Notes: a model not told the origin generated them from the sequence alone. A stretch of 64,000 nt of DNA from Granulicella sp. L56 (GCF_009765835.1 NZ_LMUS01000006.1:1-64000); one strand, 5' to 3'; positions 9,932 to 18,864 are shown, counted from the stretch's first letter. A program made the numbers and translations.

Positions 9932-11275
9932 TTATATCGTCTTTCTGCGCCAACTTAGCCGCAACCCAAGATAGCCCACCGACAGCAGAGCAACGAACAG
10001 TGTAGCGATAAGGCGGTTGTAGTAAACCACACTTGCGATGCAGGTGCCGGCGCAAAGCAGCGTCCAGATGGGTGCAAATGGATAGAGGCGAGCCCGGAAC
10101 GGCCGCGGCAGATTAGGTTCCGTTTTCCGCAACTTAAAGAGTGCCAGCATGCTGACGATATACATCACCAACGCTCCCAGCACCGACATCGTGACGATAT
10201 TCGCCGTCAGCGGTTGGCCTCCAATGCTGATCCATGAATCACTGTAAATCGCTGCGATACCCACGATACCGCCTGCAAGGATAGCGATATAAGGAGTCTC
10301 GAATCGCGAATGCACCTTTCCTAAAAACGATGGCAGATATCCGGCCCGTGCCAGCGCAAATATCTGTCGCGAGTAGCCGAAGATGATGCCGTGCAGCGAG
10401 GCCACCAGACCGAACAGTCCCAACCAGACCAGCATATGCAGCCATCCGCTCTTTGCCCCTACAATCATTTTCATCGCCTGCGGCAACGGATCGTTGATGT
10501 TTGCGAGCAACCGCCAATCGCCTACCGAGCCGGCAAAGATCATTACACCCATCGCAAGTATCAGGAGCGTTAATATTCCGCCAATATAAGCAATAGGAAT
10601 CGAATGGGATGGCCGCTTCACCTCTTCCGCCGCCATTGCAACTCCTTCGATGGCAAGGAAGAACCAGATTGCAAAAGGTACCGCCGCAAACATGCCAGCC
10701 ATTGTGATCGCAGAGAAGTGATCGTGCCCGGCCCAGCCGCCAGCAAGGAAGTTGCTCAATTTAAATCCCGGAGCAACGACGGCCATAAAGACCAGAAGTT
10801 CAATAATGGCGAGCAGCGTGACGATGAACTCAAAACTGGCAGCGATTCGTACTCCAACAATATTGATCGCCATAAAGAGTAGATAAGCAAGCACTGCAGC
10901 ATGCTTCGGTGCGAGTCCCGAGAACTGAACATGGAGATATGCACCAATCGCAAGAGCAATCGCCGGCGGCGCAAAGACAAACTCCACCAGCGTGGCAGCC
11001 GCTGCGATGTACCCCCCCGTATCTCCAAACGCCCGCTGCGCATAAGCGAAGGGACCGCCAGCACTCGGGATTGCAGTTGTCAACTCAGTAAAGCTGAAGA
11101 TAAAGGCGGCGTACATCGTAGCTACCAGGATGGTAGTAAGCAGAAAACCCAGCGTACCCGCGCTCGCCCATCCATAGCTCCAGCCAAAATACTCACCCGA
11201 GATGACGAGGCCGACCGCAATGCCCCATAACTGCCACGTATTCAGAGTTGCTTTTAGGTGCGCGTGTTCTTCCAT
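9932..11275 (-). CDS. eat: Ethanolamine permease, APC superfamily
   Basis: 447 aa with about twelve hydrophobic segments. The N-terminal block LWGIAVGLVISGEYFGWSYG and the following TELTTAIPSAGGPFAYAQRAFG are typical of the amino acid-polyamine-organocation family, and the first closely matches known proton-linked ethanolamine permeases. Further blocks are WFFLAIEGVAMAAEEVKRP (about 205-225) and LHGIIFGYSRQIFALARAGYLP. It is the first gene of the minus-strand eut operon, followed 38 bp later by eutB, which is the main support for ethanolamine as substrate. This arrangement (eat-eutBC without microcompartment genes) resembles the simple pathway of Pseudomonas and Rhodococcus. Confidence 0.88.
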   Translation of the reverse strand: MEEHAHLKATLNTWQLWGIAVGLVISGEYFGWSYGWASAGTLGFLLTTILVATMYAAFIFSFTELTTAIPSAGGPFAYAQRAFGDTGGYIAAAATLVEFVFAPPAIALAIGAYLHVQFSGLAPKHAAVLAYLLFMAINIVGVRIAASFEFIVTLLAIIELLVFMAVVAPGFKLSNFLAGGWAGHDHFSAITMAGMFAAVPFAIWFFLAIEGVAMAAEEVKRPSHSIPIAYIGGILTLLILAMGVMIFAGSVGDWRLLANINDPLPQAMKMIVGAKSGWLHMLVWLGLFGLVASLHGIIFGYSRQIFALARAGYLPSFLGKVHSRFETPYIAILAGGIVGIAAIYSDSWISIGGQPLTANIVTMSVLGALVMYIVSMLALFKLRKTEPNLPRPFRARLYPFAPIWTLLCAGTCIASVVYYNRLIATLFVALLSVGYLGLRLSWRRKTI

Positions 11276-11424
11276 GTCGCCTCGTAGCCTTCATTATTAT
11301 GGGATTATCCGGAATCGAGTTATCAAAAATCGGCAATCTCTTTGCTTTCATGGCAGTTCCGCGCAAATTTCGATTACTTCAATGCGTCATCTCTTCTAGC
11401 CCTCTCGAAGCTAAGACATAAATC

Positions 11425-11452
11425 ATCGGCCCAGCGATAACGCTGGGCCGAT
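11425..11452 (-). terminator. Strong hairpin downstream of the acetylesterase gene
   Basis: A perfect 12-bp stem: ATCGGCCCAGCG (11425-11436), loop ATAA, then CGCTGGGCCGAT (11441-11452). It starts 56 bp downstream of the minus-strand acetylesterase stop and lies upstream of the permease gene. The minus strand after it (GATTTATGTCTT) is only weakly T-rich, so it may terminate imperfectly or act as an mRNA end-stabilising stem. Confidence 0.5.
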
Positions 11453-11508
11453 TGGTTGAACAAAGGATTTATATACTTAAACCGCGAGAGCGACATCTGA
11501 ACGTTGAG

Positions 11509-12423
11509 TCAATTCCCCGCATCGGCCGCAATTGCTCTCCCCTTGACAGAAAAATAAGCTGCGAGTGGATCCTGGGGAAGAGCTTTCAATCCAGCCACAA
11601 CACTCTGGGCATTGAGCGCCGCTCCTGCCCAACTGGTATGTGTATGCGGATCGGCGAACAGCGGTTCGACCTTTTGCTCGCCAAGTTCATCGTAGCGGCG
11701 CGCAATAATCGCATTCAGATCAATGAAGGCAACATCCTGCTGCTCTGCTATCTGCCGGACCCATCCGCCATAGTTGTCGAAGTTGCGAACTACTTTGCCG
11801 TCCTTCCATATCTTGCGCGGAATCGGTGAGCAAAGAATCGGGATTGCCCCTTTTGCCATTGTATCGGTCACATACTGGCGCATATACCAGCCATAGGTAT
11901 GAACGGTCTCATGCCGCTTGAGGATAGGATTTTCAATCTCCCTGCTCTCGTCGCCGACGCCTGGAATGGTGCCACGAGCGCGAGCCGTATCGTCGAGCGG
12001 GCCCGAATCGTTGTGCCCAAACTGGAAGAGAACGATGTCGCCCGGTTTCATCAATGCAAGCGTGTCGGCCCAGTGCCCTTCGGTAATGTAGGTGCGGCTG
12101 CTGCGACCGCCGATGGCACGATTAACAACATTGATCTTCGACGTGTCGAAGAGATCGACAATTGGCTCTCCCCAGCCCCACTGTCCATGAGCGCCATCGC
12201 CATGGCCATTGCGAACGGTAGAGTCACCAACGATGAAGAGCGTTGGCAGATGCGGGTTGGCGGGTGCAGGCAGCCCAAGTTTGGCATGGACAGTCGGATC
12301 GGTTGGCGACCCAGGCTCCACAGTCATCTGGGTGACCTGCGCTCGTACTGCCGGAAGAACAAGAAGGCAAACTGTGACAAAGGCAAGGAGGGATAGAGTC
12401 CGCGGGATCGCAAGTTTCTTCAT
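11509..12423 (-). CDS. Secreted SGNH/GDSL hydrolase, rhamnogalacturonan acetylesterase type
   Basis: 304 aa with a signal peptide (about residues 1-28, ending AVRA). SGNH blocks are clear: block I FIVGDSTVRNG with the Ser nucleophile, the glycine block AIGGRSSRTYI, the Asn block FQFGHNDSG, and block V around DPHTHTSWAGA with the catalytic Asp-x-x-His. GWGEPI and the spacing match the rhamnogalacturonan acetylesterase subfamily (CE12-like), which deacetylates pectin side regions outside the cell. It stands alone between the eut operon and the divergently transcribed deoxyhypusine-synthase homologue. Substrate (pectin versus xylan acetyl groups) cannot be settled from sequence alone. Confidence 0.85.
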   Translation of the reverse strand: MKKLAIPRTLSLLAFVTVCLLVLPAVRAQVTQMTVEPGSPTDPTVHAKLGLPAPANPHLPTLFIVGDSTVRNGHGDGAHGQWGWGEPIVDLFDTSKINVVNRAIGGRSSRTYITEGHWADTLALMKPGDIVLFQFGHNDSGPLDDTARARGTIPGVGDESREIENPILKRHETVHTYGWYMRQYVTDTMAKGAIPILCSPIPRKIWKDGKVVRNFDNYGGWVRQIAEQQDVAFIDLNAIIARRYDELGEQKVEPLFADPHTHTSWAGAALNAQSVVAGLKALPQDPLAAYFSVKGRAIAADAGN

Positions 12424-12671
12424 TGAAACTATTTACCCTATACGGAATTCAATCGTCAAATCTAAGATACGACATAGAGCTAAAAAAAAACGTCATCTCG
12501 ACTGGAGGCGCGCGGCTTTATCGCACGCCGTAATGGAGAGACAATCCCCTGTATTTCGCCGTTGCCGCTGCCTACCCTCCAACCCAGCCACAAATCCACA
12601 CACCGTCAAACCAGAAATTAACAACCCCAACCCAGCCCCCGGCACCGTCGCTTGTTATCCTAATAACTGCC

Positions 12672-13739
12672 ATGCCAACGAAAAAAGAACTCCTCGCCCA
12701 CCCCATCCAGCACATCGATATCAAGCAGCACAACGTCGTCGCTCTCGTCGACGCCATGCAGTCGATGGCCTACAGCTCGCGTGACACCGCCCGCGCCGCC
12801 AGCATCTACGACATGATGCTCCGCGATACCGACTGCGGCGTCGTCCTCTGCCTCGCCGGTTCGCTCATCTCCGCCGGTCTGCAGAAGGTCATCATCGACC
12901 TCGTCCGCAACAACATGGTCGATGCCATCGTCTCCACCGGGGCCAACATCGTCGATCAGGACTTCTTCGAGGCCCTCGGCTTCAACCACTACATCGCCGG
13001 TGACGAGTACAAGTACGGCGCAGGAGACGCTGACCTCCGCGAGCTGGCCATCGACCGCATCTACGACACCTTCATCGACGAGGACGAGCTGCGCATCTGC
13101 GACGAGACAATCCACCAGATCACCAACTCGCTCGAGCACCGCCCCTACAGCTCGCGCGAGTTCATCCGCGAGATGGGAGCTTACCTCGTCAAAGAAGGCA
13201 AAACTCCACAGGCTGGCGGACGCGACTCCATCGTCCTCACCGCCTACGAGAAGAACGTGCCCATCTTCTGCCCGGCTTTCTCCGACTGCTCCGCCGGCTT
13301 CGGCCTCGTCGCCCACCAGCACGCGCGCCAGGGCAAGTCTATGGTCTCGCTCGACAGCGCCAAGGATTTCTACGAGCTCACCCAGCTCAAGATCGCCAAT
13401 CCAACCACCGGATTGCTGATGATCGGTGGCGGCGTTCCCAAGAACTTCGCGCAGGACATCGTGGTGGCAGCGGACGTTCTCGGCGTCGAAGCGTCGATGC
13501 ACAAGTACGCCATCCAGATCACCGTGGCCGACGCCCGCGACGGTGCTCTGTCGGGCAGCACCCTCAAGGAAGCCAGCAGTTGGGGCAAGGTCGACCTCAC
13601 CTACGAGCAGATGGTCTTCTCCGAAGCCACCATGGCGCTGCCGCTCATTGCCGGCTACGCCTTCCACAAGAATGCTCAGGCCGCCCGCAGAGGCAAGGCT
13701 TGGACAAAAATCCTCGATCAGGTGCCGGTCAACGCCTAG
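12672..13739 (+). CDS. Deoxyhypusine synthase family protein (bacterial)
   Basis: 355 aa covering the whole deoxyhypusine synthase fold. Visible blocks are VVLCLAGSLISAGLQKVI and VDAIVSTGANIVDQD for NAD binding, PIFCPAFSDCSAG, GGGVPKNFAQDI, and DGALSGSTLKEASSWGKVDL. The last contains the lysine (K306) that carries the aminobutyl intermediate in the eukaryotic enzyme. Bacteria lack eIF5A, so the substrate must differ; related proteins make homospermidine or another aminobutyl transfer product from spermidine or putrescine. The sequence cannot tell which. Codon use is strongly C/G-ending, like the phosphorelay genes that follow. The gene is monocistronic: a strong terminator lies 27 bp after the stop. 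Confidence 0.85.
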   Translation: MPTKKELLAHPIQHIDIKQHNVVALVDAMQSMAYSSRDTARAASIYDMMLRDTDCGVVLCLAGSLISAGLQKVIIDLVRNNMVDAIVSTGANIVDQDFFEALGFNHYIAGDEYKYGAGDADLRELAIDRIYDTFIDEDELRICDETIHQITNSLEHRPYSSREFIREMGAYLVKEGKTPQAGGRDSIVLTAYEKNVPIFCPAFSDCSAGFGLVAHQHARQGKSMVSLDSAKDFYELTQLKIANPTTGLLMIGGGVPKNFAQDIVVAADVLGVEASMHKYAIQITVADARDGALSGSTLKEASSWGKVDLTYEQMVFSEATMALPLIAGYAFHKNAQAARRGKAWTKILDQVPVNA

Positions 13740-13765
13740 CCTGTATCCAAACCTATGATAAAAAT

Positions 13766-13792
13766 GACGTTCCTTCTGGAACGTCTTTTTTT
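13766..13792 (+). terminator. Rho-independent terminator after the deoxyhypusine synthase homologue
   Basis: Perfect 8-bp stem GACGTTCC (13766-13773), loop TTCT, GGAACGTC (13778-13785), followed directly by seven T residues. This is a textbook intrinsic terminator 27 bp after the stop codon and separates this gene from the kinase operon. Confidence 0.92.
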
Positions 13793-13883
13793 ATGTATCA
13801 ATCAGATTCCATCAATCCGAAGGTCATATCTCTTGCGTTACCATTACGCTGCTGAACAAGTTACCCTATAGTTACGGGCCAAA

Positions 13884-15578
13884 ATGCACATGCTTCTCAT
13901 CCTCGGATATCTTCTGCTCCTCGGCATCATCGGCCTCCTGCTCGTCGCCGTCGTACGCTCGCGGAATAGTCTCCGGGACATCTCTACCCAACTGACGCAG
14001 GCTCGCGAACAGCAGCACCAACACAGCCTGCAACTAACGGAACGCTCGCAGTTAGACACCCTCAAGGACGAGTTCATCTCCACCGTCTCGCACGAGCTGC
14101 GCACACCGCTCACCAGCATTCGCGGCGCGCTGGGACTGCTCTCTTCCGGCGTCATCGGCGACGTCGACGCCAAGGCGCAGAACCTGCTCCGCATCGCCGT
14201 CACCAACACCGACCGTCTTATCCGGCTCATCAACGACATCCTCGACATCGAGCGCATGGAATCGGGCCGCGCTCCCCTGCAAGTCCGCCGCTGCTCCCTG
14301 CGCGAGCTATGCAAGCAGGCCATCGAAACCATGAAGCCGATGGCCGACGCGAACACCGTCCACATCGAGCTGATCGCGCCGACGCCCGCAACCGAAGGCC
14401 TCTTCTTCGACGGCGACTCCGACCGCATCCTTCAGGTCCTCACCAATCTCCTCTCCAACGCCATCAAGTTCTCTCCCGCTGCTTCTACGATCCGCATCCA
14501 CACCGAAGCCACCTCGGACTCAATACTCCTCAAAGTATCCGACGAAGGCCGCGGTATTCCGGCCGACAAGCTCGATAACATCTTCGACCGCTTCCAGCAG
14601 GTCGAGCCGTCCGACGCGCGCCAGAAAGGCGGAACCGGCCTTGGACTCTCCATCTGCCGCAGCATCGTCCAGCAGCACAGCGGCTCCATCTGGGCGCAAC
14701 GCAACCTCGGCCCCGGAACCACCTTCTACGTCATGCTCCCCCGCGTCACGCGGGCCAGCGACCTTGCACGGCAACCAGCCTCATCCGAGTCTCCCGTCGG
14801 CAACGGCTCCATCCTCATCTGCGACGACGATCCCGGTATCCGCACCATCGTCTCCGAACACCTTCACCGTCAGGGTTACACCGTAATCGAGGCCAACTCG
14901 GGACAGCAGGCCCTTACTCTCGCCACCGAGCACCAGGTGGAAGCGATCCTCCTCGATCTTTATATGCCCGGCCTCAGCGGCTGGGAGACGCTTCAACACC
15001 TGCGCAACACCCCGGCCACAGCCCACATTCCAGTGGTGGTTCTCAGCGTGCTCTCCCCAACCTTGCGTCCCCAGTTCACCGGCGATGCTCAGGGATGGGT
15101 GCAGAAACCCTTCAACGAGAAGCTCCTCTTCGCCGAACTAGGCCGCGTTCTCCACCATGGCGATGGACCTGCCAACGTTCTTCTCGTCGAAGATGACTTC
15201 GACCTTGCCAACGTCGTCCTCGCCAGCTTTCAGAACGCAGCCATCCACATCGACCATGCCGCCACGCGCCAGCAGGCGATTCGGCAATGCATCGATTCTC
15301 CCCCTGACCTTCTGATCCTCGACCTGACTCTTCCGGACGGCGATGGCTTCAGCCTGGTCGACTGGCTGCGGCAACAACCGGCGCTCCGCGCTCTTCCCCT
15401 GGTCGTCTACTCCGGACGCGAAGTGTCCGACGGCGAGATGGCGAAGCTCCGGTTGGGGCCGACCGAGTTTCTTACCAAGGCACGCATCCAGCCGCAAGAG
15501 GTCGAAGAACTGGTCGTTTCGATGGTGCAACGCCTTCGTTCCCAGCACACCGAACTCGCTCCTATTAGCACAAATTAG
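13884..15578 (+). CDS. Membrane hybrid histidine kinase with two C-terminal receiver domains
   Basis: 564 aa. One N-terminal transmembrane helix (about 3-24), a short linker, HisKA with FISTVSHELRTPLTSI (phosphorylated His is H70), and a HATPase_c domain with N box (LTNLLSNAIKFS), G1 (VSDEGRGIP) and G2 (KGGTGLGLSI). Two receiver domains follow: SILICDDDPG...LLDLYMPGLSGW (about 308-425) and VLLVEDDFD...LILDLTLPDGDG (about 433-550). There is no recognisable periplasmic or PAS sensor domain, so the input is probably cytoplasmic, membrane-borne or via a partner. A single-domain response regulator and an Hpt protein follow on the same strand, giving a multistep phosphorelay. The signal is unknown. 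Confidence 0.9.
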   Translation: MHMLLILGYLLLLGIIGLLLVAVVRSRNSLRDISTQLTQAREQQHQHSLQLTERSQLDTLKDEFISTVSHELRTPLTSIRGALGLLSSGVIGDVDAKAQNLLRIAVTNTDRLIRLINDILDIERMESGRAPLQVRRCSLRELCKQAIETMKPMADANTVHIELIAPTPATEGLFFDGDSDRILQVLTNLLSNAIKFSPAASTIRIHTEATSDSILLKVSDEGRGIPADKLDNIFDRFQQVEPSDARQKGGTGLGLSICRSIVQQHSGSIWAQRNLGPGTTFYVMLPRVTRASDLARQPASSESPVGNGSILICDDDPGIRTIVSEHLHRQGYTVIEANSGQQALTLATEHQVEAILLDLYMPGLSGWETLQHLRNTPATAHIPVVVLSVLSPTLRPQFTGDAQGWVQKPFNEKLLFAELGRVLHHGDGPANVLLVEDDFDLANVVLASFQNAAIHIDHAATRQQAIRQCIDSPPDLLILDLTLPDGDGFSLVDWLRQQPALRALPLVVYSGREVSDGEMAKLRLGPTEFLTKARIQPQEVEELVVSMVQRLRSQHTELAPISTN

Positions 15579-15645
15579 TTGAAGTTCCTGCGAAACTCCG
15601 CAGTTGCACCACTTTCCGGCGGAGCATGAGAAAATAGGCTCGCTC

Positions 15646-16032
15646 ATGAAACGCATTTTAATCATTGACGATGAAGAGGATATCCGCGAAGTTGCTGCGC
15701 TTGCCCTTGAAGCCACCGCCGGTTGGACAGTCTTCACTGCGGGCTCCGGCGTCGAAGGGATTGCAACTGCCACCAAGGAACAGCCCGATGCGATCCTGAT
15801 GGACGTCATGATGCCGGGCGTCGATGGCCCGACTACTTTTCTCAATATGCAGCAGAACCCGCTTGTCGCCCATATTCCCGTTCTCCTGCTCACGGCCAAG
15901 GTTCAGGGAGTCGATCAACGCCGCTTCGCCAGCCTTGGCCTGGCTGCAGTCCTCTTCAAGCCCTTTGACCCCATGACTTTAGCCCGCCAGATCTCTGAAG
16001 CCCTGGGGTGGAAAGAAGATTCGTCAGCCTAG
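15646..16032 (+). CDS. Single-domain response regulator (receiver only)
   Basis: 128 aa, the whole length being one receiver domain. Acidic pocket IIDDEED (D8-D9), phosphoacceptor D53 in LMDVMMPG, switch Thr in LLLTAK and Lys in LFKPF are all present. The ATG at 15646 is preferred over the in-frame TTG at 15604 because the domain begins right after it. It lies 67 bp after the hybrid kinase and 32 bp before the Hpt gene. No output domain is present, so it works by protein-protein contact or as a phosphate carrier within the phosphorelay. Confidence 0.9.
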   Translation: MKRILIIDDEEDIREVAALALEATAGWTVFTAGSGVEGIATATKEQPDAILMDVMMPGVDGPTTFLNMQQNPLVAHIPVLLLTAKVQGVDQRRFASLGLAAVLFKPFDPMTLARQISEALGWKEDSSA

Positions 16033-16064
16033 TCGCTTGCCGTCTCAATTTATCGGTCCCGCTC

Positions 16065-16388
16065 ATGACTCCGGAAAACGAATCGAAAAAACTTAATGCC
16101 CTGCTGGCAGGCCTGTGGGAACGAGGTCTTCCTCTGCTGCAGGAACGGCTCGCAATTCTTGATCGCGCAGCAACGGCAGCGGAATCGGGAGAACTTAGCG
16201 AAGTCTTGCGGATCGAGGCGCTTGAGATTGCACACAAGTTCGCCGGCTCTTTGGGTATGTTCGGGTACTCCGATGGAACAGAGATCGCTCGGCAGATTGA
16301 ACAGCTACTTGGTGCCATCACTCCGGCCACTTCGAGCCGCCTTGCACTGTTAGTCACCCAATTGCATCGGACTTTGCAGCTTAAATAG
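16065..16388 (+). CDS. Histidine phosphotransfer (Hpt) protein
   Basis: 107 aa, helical, with the Hpt motif EIAHKFAGSLGMFGY; H57 is the expected phosphorylated histidine (consensus HxLKGSS, here HKFAGSL). The ATG at 16065 (MTPENESKK) is chosen over an upstream in-frame ATG at 16008 because that one overlaps the preceding gene and adds no domain sequence. As third gene of the kinase-regulator-Hpt operon it likely shuttles phosphate between the receiver domains of the hybrid kinase and the free regulator. Confidence 0.8.
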   Translation: MTPENESKKLNALLAGLWERGLPLLQERLAILDRAATAAESGELSEVLRIEALEIAHKFAGSLGMFGYSDGTEIARQIEQLLGAITPATSSRLALLVTQLHRTLQLK

Positions 16389-16452
16389 TTTGCAGTTGCA
16401 GGTATCTCCAGCCTTCGCCGGAAAGAAGCGTCATTCTGACAAACCGTCAAAG

Positions 16453-16482
16453 AAAAGAGCCCGGTCATCGACCGGGCTCTCA
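16453..16482 (-). terminator. Terminator between convergent Hpt and PpiD-like genes
   Basis: Perfect 10-bp stem AGAGCCCGGT (16456-16465), loop CATCG, ACCGGGCTCT (16471-16480). On the minus strand it is followed by TTTTCTTTG, so it terminates the foldase gene, whose stop is 20 bp away. It can also block read-through from the phosphorelay operon on the plus strand. Confidence 0.85.
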
Positions 16483-16500
16483 ATGCGGAACGAATGCGGA

Positions 16501-18489
16501 TTAGCTGCTTGCCGGAGTGGAACCGGGTGCACCCGGTGTGGCAGGCTGCTTCGAGTAGCGGACTGCACCACCCTTTTCGTACTTCTCCATCAGATCGCCC
16601 ATGTAGACACGGAAGATCTCGTCCTGCCGCTCTCCCAACAACTGCGCTTTCGTCTTGTCAAAGTTCTTGGCGATATCGTCAGCCGTCGGCTCCTGCTTGT
16701 CAAGTACGGCGAGCACAACGCCTACCCGGCCAGCATTGATTGGACCTGAGATCGCTCCTTTGGCAAGCGAGAAAGCAACAGCGCCCGGTCCGCTCATCGC
16801 GCCCAGATCGGGAACCTGGCCGTCCTTGCCGACAAAGTCGCTGGTCTTTACCGGGATGTTCATCTCGGCGGCAGCCTTCTTCAGATCGTTCAGAACCTTG
16901 GCCCGATCATCGAGCTTGCCAAGCTGCGTGGCCAACAACTGGGGCAACTGCTGCTCCCTGAAATCATCAACGATATGCGACTTGTAGTCCGCAAAGTCAG
17001 GAGCGTGGGCAGCCTTTACGTCTTCCACCTGGAAGATCGCGAACCCGTTACCAGTCGAAACTGCCGCAGGTGCTGCTCCCTTGGCAGCCGAGAATGCCTG
17101 CGCCAGCAGTGCGGCGCCATCGGAGAGCCCGGCGACAACGCCGTCCTTCGCGATGTAATCCGTTGTGACCACATGCAGCCCCTTCGCAACGGCAGCCTTA
17201 TCCAGACCATTCGCCTTGGCGTCGTTTGCCAGTTGCGTGGCGAAGTTCTGCTCAGCGGCTCCAGCCTTTTGCTGTTCGAGCACCGGAACGATCTCTGGTT
17301 TTACCTCGGCGAGCGGCCGTTCATGAGCCGTCTTCTTATCTTCCACCTGCAGAATGTGATAGCCAAACTGCGTCTTAATTACATCGGAGGTCTGTCCGGG
17401 GGCCAGTGCAAAGGCCGCCTTGTCGAACTCCGGCACCGTCTTGCCATGGTCAAGCCAGCCAAGCTCGCCGCCCTGGTCCTTGCTGCCGGGGTCATCTGAA
17501 TTCTTCTTTGCCAGGTCGGCAAAGTTGCCGCCGCTCTTGATCTGCTTCAGCAAGTCATCTACCTTCGCCTTAGCTGCTGCGTCCGTCTTGGCGTCCGCAC
17601 CTTGCGGGACGGCAATCAGAATGTGACGAACCTTGACCTGGTCCTGCACCTTGTACTCATCCTGATGCTGCGTGTAGTAGGCCTGAACCTCGGCATCCGT
17701 GATCTGCGGCTTGCCGCCGGGCAGGTTGGATGCGTCAAAGGCGACGTATGCGATCTTGCGCGTCTCAGGAATTGCTGTCGCGTAACGCGCCTGGTTCGAC
17801 TTGAAGAATGCCTGCAACTCCGCATCGCTTGGGTTGATCGTCTTAGCCAGATCGTCCGATGAGATCACAGCATAGTCGAACTTAACCTTGGTTCCCTGTA
17901 CCTGGTAGGCCTCGCGAACTGCGGCATCGGACACGGTCACGCCGCCGGTAATCAGAGCCTGCAGACGCGTCAGCTCCATGTCGCTCTTCACCTTCGATTC
18001 GAAGTCGCTGCGGCTGGTCTGAAAGTTGCTCTGGACGAAATTCATGTAGCCGTCATCGCCAACGTACTGTCCATTCGGAAACAGGTACTGGGCGAAAGGC
18101 CCCGTCTTCAATTCATTGCGAAGGTCCTCGTCGCTCACCTCCAGCTTCATCTTGTCGGCTTCGCGCTTCAGGATGGCACGCTGCACCAGCACCTGCCCGG
18201 CGCGCTGGGTCATATACGGCATCAGGAAATCGGGGAGATGCTGCTGCTGCAGTTGCCGCTGCGCAAGCTGTTCGACATCCGTTTCCTTGATGGGGACGCT
18301 CTCCCCTACAAATCTACCAAGGATTCCAGGGCCGCGAACCGTCGCATAGGTGCCGTTCGGCCCGGCGCTGTCAGTATTGTCGAAGATACCCGGAACCAGC
18401 GTGATGACCATGGTGACGCAAGCCACGGTAATAATGACGGCAAAGATAATCTTGATGAGGCGGTTGTCCTGCTGCAGAATGCGAATCAT
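16501..18489 (-). CDS. ppiD: PpiD/SurA-like periplasmic peptidyl-prolyl isomerase, membrane-anchored
   Basis: 662 aa (E. coli PpiD 623) starting at MIRILQQDNRL. One transmembrane helix (about 13-33, IKIIFAVIITVACVTMVIT) is followed by a large SurA-N-like chaperone region and a parvulin domain (KVRHILIAVPQ, GGNFADLAKKNSDDPGSKDQGGELGW, TVPEFDKAAFAL, TQFGYHILQVEDK; about residues 285-385), then a second substrate-binding region. It acts as a foldase for exported and outer-membrane proteins, useful in a cell with many TonB receptors. An upstream in-frame start at 18618 adds 43 residues that are basic and unlike a signal, so 18489 is preferred. The C-terminus is Pro/Ala/Ser-rich. Confidence 0.85.
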   Translation of the reverse strand: MIRILQQDNRLIKIIFAVIITVACVTMVITLVPGIFDNTDSAGPNGTYATVRGPGILGRFVGESVPIKETDVEQLAQRQLQQQHLPDFLMPYMTQRAGQVLVQRAILKREADKMKLEVSDEDLRNELKTGPFAQYLFPNGQYVGDDGYMNFVQSNFQTSRSDFESKVKSDMELTRLQALITGGVTVSDAAVREAYQVQGTKVKFDYAVISSDDLAKTINPSDAELQAFFKSNQARYATAIPETRKIAYVAFDASNLPGGKPQITDAEVQAYYTQHQDEYKVQDQVKVRHILIAVPQGADAKTDAAAKAKVDDLLKQIKSGGNFADLAKKNSDDPGSKDQGGELGWLDHGKTVPEFDKAAFALAPGQTSDVIKTQFGYHILQVEDKKTAHERPLAEVKPEIVPVLEQQKAGAAEQNFATQLANDAKANGLDKAAVAKGLHVVTTDYIAKDGVVAGLSDGAALLAQAFSAAKGAAPAAVSTGNGFAIFQVEDVKAAHAPDFADYKSHIVDDFREQQLPQLLATQLGKLDDRAKVLNDLKKAAAEMNIPVKTSDFVGKDGQVPDLGAMSGPGAVAFSLAKGAISGPINAGRVGVVLAVLDKQEPTADDIAKNFDKTKAQLLGERQDEIFRVYMGDLMEKYEKGGAVRYSKQPATPGAPGSTPASS

Positions 18490-18827
18490 GCTAGATGAAA
18501 GACCTTCACTTCGCGCGTGCCCGCCCTCCATTTCGGATGGCGACCGCGTGCCCGGGATTTTGCGCGGCATAGTTGCACGTCTGGTTGACGCGTACCACGC
18601 CATTTGCAGGGCAAGCAACCAGTATAAATCAGTGCGAGTCTGAATTCATCCAAAGGCATTCCAGGATTTTAGAACTTGACCCATATTGGGCGATGCAGGA
18701 TAGGGTCCGGAGGCGCGCTTTTGGAGATGCGGCGCTGTTCTCTCTTCCCGACAAAATTACAGAAGGCCTATCTCCTGATCTTTAGGCCATCATCTCGGTT
18801 CGGGGTTTTCTTATTCTCGAATGCGAC

Positions 18828-18856
18828 TTGACAGCGCCAAGGGTATCCTCTAGAGT
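18828..18856 (+). promoter_or_regulatory. Sigma-70-type promoter of the DUF5107-MFS-LacI operon
   Basis: TTGACA at 18828-18833, a 17-bp spacer and TAGAGT at 18851-18856. The predicted start of transcription falls on the operator immediately downstream. ATG of the first gene is about 100 bp further. Confidence 0.6.
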
Positions 18857-18864
18857 TTCGATTG

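Noticed and set aside
9894..11508. Possible cobalamin riboswitch for the eut genes
   Set aside because: Looked for the B12-box type text upstream of eutB and the permease and found none.
12660..13667. 335-codon open frame antisense to the deoxyhypusine synthase homologue
   Set aside because: It is valine/aspartate-rich low-information text created by strong codon bias of the real gene; no family resemblance.
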